From Rhodobiaceae bacterium UBA7378 (GTDB lineage Bacteria > Pseudomonadota > Alphaproteobacteria > RS24): a stretch of DNA of 11,325 nt. The notes beneath the pieces are model-generated. The model made no database searches. It saw only the letters and a program-made list of their open reading frames with translations, and was not told the DNA's origin. A program made the translations under genes and the position numbers. The stretch is from assembly GCA_002469805.1 (NCBI GenBank), contig DKNW01000065.1, positions 519-11,843 of the forward strand, read 5' to 3'. Positions 7,195 through 11,325 of this stretch are shown here, piece by piece (the stretch's first letter is position 1; each line of letters starts with the position of its first letter).

Positions 7195-9126
7195 ATGTAT
7201 CAGGCGATTGTATTTTTTCCGCTGTTAGGTGCCCTGATCGCCGGCCTTTTTGGACGGATTATTGGCGACCGACCGTCGGAATTGATTTCTTCCGGATTGC
7301 TCATCCTGTCGGCTTTAATGTCATGCATTGCGTTTGTTGATGTTGGTCTAAATGGCGAGGCTGTCGCCGTCAATGTGTTGCAATGGATACATTCCGGCTC
7401 GCTTCACATTGACTGGGTTTTGCGTATAGACACGCTCACAGCCGTTATGCTGGTTGTGGTGACTTGCGTGTCATCAATGGTGCATGTTTATTCGATCGGC
7501 TATATGAGCCACGATCCGGCGCGCCCGCGTTTCTTCGCTTATCTGTCGCTGTTTACCTTCATGATGCTCATGCTGGTGACGGCGGATAATTTTGTGCAGC
7601 TGTTTTTCGGCTGGGAAGGCGTTGGCCTCGCCTCCTATTTGTTAATAGGTTTCTGGTATAAAAAGCCTTCGGCGAACGCGGCCGCTATCAAGGCATTTGT
7701 GGTCAATCGTGTTGGCGATTTCGGCCTTATTCTCGGTATGTCAGCAATTTATTTTACCGTCGGCTCGCTCGAATTTGACACGGTTTTCGCCGCCGCTGGC
7801 GCGCTGGCCAAGGGTCAGCTTGAGTTTTTAGGGTTCACGCTGCCGACGCTCACAACAATTTGTCTGTTGTTGTTCATGGGCGCGATGGGTAAATCGGCGC
7901 AGTTCTTTTTACACACATGGTTGCCTGATGCGATGGAAGGCCCAACGCCTGTTTCGGCGCTCATCCACGCCGCAACCATGGTCACAGCGGGCATTTTCCT
8001 GGTCGCACGTTGCTCGCCACTCTTTGAGTTGTCGCCAACCGCGCTTTCTGTCGTCACGATTGTGGGTGCCGTTACAGCGTTTTTTGCTGCCACTGTTGGG
8101 CTGGTGCAAAACGATATCAAGCGCGTTATTGCCTATTCGACATGCTCGCAATTGGGCTACATGTTCGTCGCGCTGGGCGTTGGCGCTTATCAGGCCGCGA
8201 TGTTCCATTTATTCACACATGCGTTTTTTAAGGCGCTTCTGTTTCTCGGCGCTGGCTCGGTTATTCACGCCATGCAGGACGAACAGGACATGCGGAAAAT
8301 GGGCGGCCTGCGGACGCTCGTACCTGCCAGTTGGTTCGTCATGATTGTTGGCACGCTGGCTTTGACCGGCTTCCCGCTTACGGCTGGGTTCTTCTCTAAA
8401 GATGCGATTGTCGAGGCCGCATATGCTGCGCATATTGGCCCGCACATGTTTGCCTTCACCTTGCTTGTCGTGGCGGCGTTGTTCACATCGTTTTACAGCT
8501 GGCGTCTTATATTCCTGACGTTTTACGGCCTACCGCGCTGTTCAAACGAAACGCTGAGCCATGTGCATGAAAGTCCGCCAGTTATGCTGGTGCCACTGAT
8601 TATTTTGTCGCTGGGTGCATTGTTTGCTGGTTTTGCATTCTATGATTTCTTCATTGGTGACGGGCAGGCGGCTTTCTGGGGTAGTAGCATCTTTACCAGT
8701 GCTGACAATCATGTTCTACACGACCTGCATGATGTTCCTGGATGGGTGAAGCTATCGCCGCTGGTTATGATGCTGACGGGCTTTGCTTTGGCTTGGGTGT
8801 TTTATATTCGCAAGCCCGATTTGCCGAACCAACTCGCGACCGAGCACGACTTGATTTACAAGTTTTTGCTCAATAAATGGTATTTTGACGAGATCTATAA
8901 TTTCATTTTTGTACGTCCCGCAAAATGGCTGGCGCGCTTGTTATGGAAAGGCGGTGATGGGTATGTTATCGATGGCTTTGGTCCTGACGGTATTGCCGCA
9001 ACAGTATTATATGTCACGCGCCGTGCTGTGAGCCTGCAAACCGGGTTTGTGTATCATTATGCCTTTGCCATGCTGCTTGGTATCGCCGGATTGGTGAGCT
9101 GGTTCATGCTCGCGGGGGGGCAGTAA
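7195..9126 (+). CDS. nuoL: NADH-quinone oxidoreductase subunit L (ND5-like proton pump)
   Basis: This 643-residue, multi-spanning antiporter-like subunit lies at the far end of the membrane arm. The proton-channel residues of the family are visible: Glu141 (FFGWEGVGLASYLLIGFWY), Lys233 (GAMGKSAQFFLHTWLPDAM), Lys346 (THAFFKALLFLGAGSVIH) and Lys402 (GFFSKDAIVE). The proton-antiporter fold repeats cover roughly residues 110-420. The C-terminal part, after about 540, contains the long lateral helix that runs along the arm (from about 550 to 610) and a last transmembrane segment at about 617-640. The length is slightly above the 613 residues of E. coli. The ATG at 7195 follows nuoK after 2 bases, with AAAGG at 7184-7188. 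The gene ends in a run of seven G and a TAA that shares its last base with the nuoM start. Confidence 0.98.
   Translation: MYQAIVFFPLLGALIAGLFGRIIGDRPSELISSGLLILSALMSCIAFVDVGLNGEAVAVNVLQWIHSGSLHIDWVLRIDTLTAVMLVVVTCVSSMVHVYSIGYMSHDPARPRFFAYLSLFTFMMLMLVTADNFVQLFFGWEGVGLASYLLIGFWYKKPSANAAAIKAFVVNRVGDFGLILGMSAIYFTVGSLEFDTVFAAAGALAKGQLEFLGFTLPTLTTICLLLFMGAMGKSAQFFLHTWLPDAMEGPTPVSALIHAATMVTAGIFLVARCSPLFELSPTALSVVTIVGAVTAFFAATVGLVQNDIKRVIAYSTCSQLGYMFVALGVGAYQAAMFHLFTHAFFKALLFLGAGSVIHAMQDEQDMRKMGGLRTLVPASWFVMIVGTLALTGFPLTAGFFSKDAIVEAAYAAHIGPHMFAFTLLVVAALFTSFYSWRLIFLTFYGLPRCSNETLSHVHESPPVMLVPLIILSLGALFAGFAFYDFFIGDGQAAFWGSSIFTSADNHVLHDLHDVPGWVKLSPLVMMLTGFALAWVFYIRKPDLPNQLATEHDLIYKFLLNKWYFDEIYNFIFVRPAKWLARLLWKGGDGYVIDGFGPDGIAATVLYVTRRAVSLQTGFVYHYAFAMLLGIAGLVSWFMLAGGQ
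9114..9120 (+). other. G7 homopolymer at the nuoL/nuoM junction
   Basis: Seven consecutive G bases occupy the last codons of nuoL (frame G GGG GGG), 5 bases before the nuoM ATG at 9126. The tract is purine-rich and could act as a weak ribosome site for nuoM, since no better one is visible. It also has the X XXX XXX form of a slippery heptamer. Confidence 0.6.
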
Positions 9127-10655
9127 TGACTGACTGGCCGATACTTTCCACGATCACGTTTTTACCACTTCTAGGCGCGTTCTTCATTCTGCTGATCCGT
9201 GGCGATGAAACCAACGCCGCCGGTAATGCCAAAGCTGTAGCGCTTTGGACCTCGGTTGTTACGCTGTTTCTGACAGGGTTTATGGTCAGCCAGTTCGATG
9301 GCGCGTCAGCGGAATTTCAGTTTGTCGAGCGCTTCGAATGGCTGGGCAATGGTATTGACTATGCCATGGGCGTCGACGGCATATCTGTGCTGTTTGTGCT
9401 GCTTACCGCCGCGTTGATGCCGATTTGTATTTTGGCAAGCTGGCACGCAATCACGCACCGCGTGCGCGAATATATGCTGGCGTTTCTTGTGCTCGAAACA
9501 CTGATGATAGGCGTTTTCTGCGCTATGGATCTCATCCTGTTTTATCTGTTCTTTGAAGGTGGCTTAATTCCGATGTTCCTGATCATCGGCATTTGGGGTG
9601 GTGGTCGTCGCGTTTATGCGAGCTTCAAGTTCTTTTTGTACACGCTTCTAGGCTCGGTTCTGATGCTATTGGCGATCCTTGTTATGTATTGGCAGTCAGG
9701 CACGACTTATATTCCAGATCTGATGGACACCGCCTTTTCTGCCGATTGGCAGACGTGGCTATGGCTGGCGTTCTTTGCTTCATTTGCTGTGAAAATGCCC
9801 ATGTGGCCAGTACATACGTGGCTGCCTGATGCCCATGTTGAAGCCCCGACAGCCGGATCGGTTATTCTGGCTGGGGTGTTGTTGAAAATGGGTGGGTACG
9901 GATTTTTGCGGTTCTCGCTGCCCATGTTCCCAATCGCGTCAGATATGTTCGCGCCCATGGTGTTCGCCCTAAGTGCGATTGCCATTGTGTACACTTCGCT
10001 TGTGGCGTTTGCGCAAGAAGACATGAAGAAGCTAATTGCTTACTCGTCGGTGGCGCATATGGGATTTGTTACGATGGGGCTGTTCTCGGCGACCGTTCAG
10101 GGCGTGCAGGGCGGCATCTTCCAGATGCTGTCGCATGGCTGGATCTCCAGCGCGCTGTTCTTGTGCGTCGGGGTCATCTACGACCGCATGCACACGCGCG
10201 AAATCTCTGCCTATGGTGGTCTGGCGAACCGTATGCCGATTTATGCCGCGATATTTATGCTGTTTACCATGGCGAATGTCGGGCTGCCTGGCACCTCCGG
10301 ATTCGTCGGTGAGTTTTTGACGATTATTGGCACATTCCAAGTCAGCACGTGGACGGCCATGTTCGCGACCAGCGGCGTTATTTTCTCTGCATGCTATGCG
10401 CTGACGCTTTATCGCCGGGTTAGTTTCGGGCGCATTGAACATGAGGGCCTGCAGCAAATCGCTGATACGGACCGCCGTGAGATTTTCCTTTTTGTACCGT
10501 TGGTCATCGCCACGCTGATTTTTGGTGTATGGCCGATGCCAATTCTCGATATAACCGCAGCTTCTGTTGATCATCTGATTGCGAATTACCAAGATGCCCT
10601 GTCATCTCATGCTGCTAACGCTCTGCTTATTGGCGGTGCGGAGGGGATACGTTAG
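9126..10655 (+). CDS. nuoM: NADH-quinone oxidoreductase subunit M (ND4-like proton pump)
   Basis: This 509-residue antiporter-like subunit sits between NuoL and NuoN in the membrane arm and pumps protons. Key residues visible are Glu144 (LFFEGGLIPMFLIIGIWGG), Lys223 (FAVKMPMWPVHTWLPDAHVE), Lys254 (LAGVLLKMGGYGFLR) and Glu396 (GFVGEFLTIIG); these correspond to E. coli Glu144, Lys234, Lys265 and Glu407. About fourteen hydrophobic segments are present. Length equals that of E. coli NuoM. The ATG at 9126 shares its A with the nuoL stop (TAATG), implying coupled translation. The stop TAG at 10653-10655 is embedded in the ribosome site of nuoN. No anomaly was seen in the coding sequence. Confidence 0.98.
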   Translation: MTDWPILSTITFLPLLGAFFILLIRGDETNAAGNAKAVALWTSVVTLFLTGFMVSQFDGASAEFQFVERFEWLGNGIDYAMGVDGISVLFVLLTAALMPICILASWHAITHRVREYMLAFLVLETLMIGVFCAMDLILFYLFFEGGLIPMFLIIGIWGGGRRVYASFKFFLYTLLGSVLMLLAILVMYWQSGTTYIPDLMDTAFSADWQTWLWLAFFASFAVKMPMWPVHTWLPDAHVEAPTAGSVILAGVLLKMGGYGFLRFSLPMFPIASDMFAPMVFALSAIAIVYTSLVAFAQEDMKKLIAYSSVAHMGFVTMGLFSATVQGVQGGIFQMLSHGWISSALFLCVGVIYDRMHTREISAYGGLANRMPIYAAIFMLFTMANVGLPGTSGFVGEFLTIIGTFQVSTWTAMFATSGVIFSACYALTLYRRVSFGRIEHEGLQQIADTDRREIFLFVPLVIATLIFGVWPMPILDITAASVDHLIANYQDALSSHAANALLIGGAEGIR

Positions 10656-10658
10656 GAG
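10654..10658 (+). promoter_or_regulatory. Strong Shine-Dalgarno site of nuoN overlapping the nuoM stop
   Basis: AGGAG lies 6 bases before the nuoN ATG at 10665, and its first two bases are the end of the nuoM TAG stop. It is among the best ribosome sites in the window and fits termination-reinitiation coupling. Confidence 0.75.
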
Positions 10659-10664
10659 ATCTGC

Positions 10665-11325
10665 ATGCTGGCGAATGTCATATTATTATTGCCTGAACTC
10701 GTTCTCTTCTTAGGGGCTATGGGGCTATTGATGGTTGGGGCTTTTGCTGCCAGTGATGCCACGCGAACGGTTGAATTTGGTGCAATCTCGCTTTTGTTGA
10801 TAGCGGCGGTCGCGTCGTGGTTGCAGGGCGAAGCAGGTGCACAACTGGCCTTTTCGGGCAGTTTCATTGTCGATCAGTTCTCGGCCTATATGAAAACCCT
10901 GACCTATCTGGCAACTGCGGTTATTATCATAATGTCGCGCGGGTTTATGCAAAACGAAAACCTTGCGCGTTTCGAAGTGCCAGTATTGATGGTTCTTGCC
11001 GCGGTGGGCATGGGCATGATGATCTCGGCAAACGATCTTATTTCGCTTTATATGGGCATCGAGTTGCAAAGCCTTGCGCTTTACGTGCTCGCCGCCATCA
11101 AGCGCGACAGTTTGCGGGCAACAGAGGCTGGACTAAAATATTTCGTTCTTGGAGCCTTGTCATCAGGCATGTTGTTGTATGGCGCGTCGTTGATATACGG
11201 ATTTTCCGGCACGACAAATTTCACTGGTATTGCGGCAGCGTTCACCACCGAAAACGGCGTTTTGCCATTGGCCCAAGTGGTCGGAATGGTGTTCTTGCTT
11301 GCGGGACTGGCGTTCAAAATTTCAG
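10665..11325 (+). CDS. nuoN: NADH-quinone oxidoreductase subunit N (ND2-like proton pump), 3'-truncated
   Basis: The frame runs open from the ATG at 10665 to the end of the window, giving 220 codons plus one base; the family is usually about 470-490 residues, so somewhat less than half is present. The N-terminus begins MLANVILLLPELVLFLGAMG, and residues 66-80 read SFIVDQFSAYMKTLT, both NuoN-like. Conserved intramembrane residues match E. coli by position: Glu133 (YMGIELQSLALYVLAA), Lys158 (EAGLKYFVLGALSSGMLLYG) and Lys218 (LAGLAFKIS) near the cut end. It is the antiporter-like pump next to NuoK. It starts 9 bases after nuoM behind a good ribosome site. The only thing wrong with it is that the window ends. 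Confidence 0.97.
   Translation, partial: MLANVILLLPELVLFLGAMGLLMVGAFAASDATRTVEFGAISLLLIAAVASWLQGEAGAQLAFSGSFIVDQFSAYMKTLTYLATAVIIIMSRGFMQNENLARFEVPVLMVLAAVGMGMMISANDLISLYMGIELQSLALYVLAAIKRDSLRATEAGLKYFVLGALSSGMLLYGASLIYGFSGTTNFTGIAAAFTTENGVLPLAQVVGMVFLLAGLAFKIS

Noticed and set aside
10032..10592. 186-codon open frame on the minus strand inside nuoM
   Set aside because: It is fully antisense to conserved NuoM coding sequence. The product is a low-complexity Arg/His/Gln-rich translation with no family resemblance.
1..11325. A novel defence, mobile or otherwise undescribed system
   Set aside because: Every part of the window is accounted for by core complex I genes with intact motifs. No residual non-coding space, direct repeats, integrase/transposase sequence or compositional break was seen on either strand.

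Overview
The window is a single run of tightly packed plus-strand genes encoding proton-pumping NADH:quinone oxidoreductase (respiratory complex I, NDH-1). It holds the 3' part of nuoD, complete nuoE, nuoF, nuoG, nuoH, nuoI, nuoJ, nuoK, nuoL and nuoM, and the 5' part of nuoN, in the canonical order. Nothing else is encoded. There is no RNA gene, mobile element, CRISPR array, long repeat or intergenic stretch longer than 14 bases.

The organism is most likely an alphaproteobacterium. NuoD, NuoE, NuoF and NuoG closely resemble mitochondrial-type subunits. NuoC and NuoD are probably not fused, because NuoD here has the standard stand-alone C-terminus, but its N-terminus lies outside the window. 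NuoG lacks the extra cysteines for the N7 iron-sulfur cluster that E. coli and Thermus carry. The base composition is moderate (about 50-55% GC by eye), so a high-GC Rhizobiales or Rhodobacter type looks less likely. I cannot place it below class level.

Layout: positions 2-4747 encode the peripheral arm. NuoD is part of the quinone-reducing Q module, and NuoE, NuoF and NuoG form the NADH-oxidising N module. Next come NuoH (4740-5750), the membrane subunit that forms the quinone chamber, and NuoI (5765-6256), a two-[4Fe-4S] ferredoxin-like subunit. Positions 6269-11325 encode the membrane arm: NuoJ, NuoK and the three antiporter-like pumps NuoL, NuoM and NuoN (partial). Electrons pass from NADH through FMN on NuoF along the iron-sulfur chain of NuoE, NuoF, NuoG and NuoI to quinone at the NuoD/NuoH interface. 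The membrane arm couples this to proton translocation. All key iron-sulfur ligands and the principal intramembrane Glu/Lys residues expected of a working enzyme are visible.

Genes overlap (ATGA or TAATG junctions, and 8 bases at nuoG/nuoH) or are separated by 2-14 bases. This implies one polycistronic mRNA with translational coupling; its promoter would lie upstream of nuoD/nuoA and its terminator beyond nuoN, both outside the window. I see no frameshift or broken gene and no sign of horizontal transfer. This is ordinary core metabolism, and I did not find a previously undescribed system. The points most worth a second look are a G7 tract at the nuoL/nuoM junction, where a -1 slip would fuse the two reading frames, and a substitution in a usually conserved NuoH motif.
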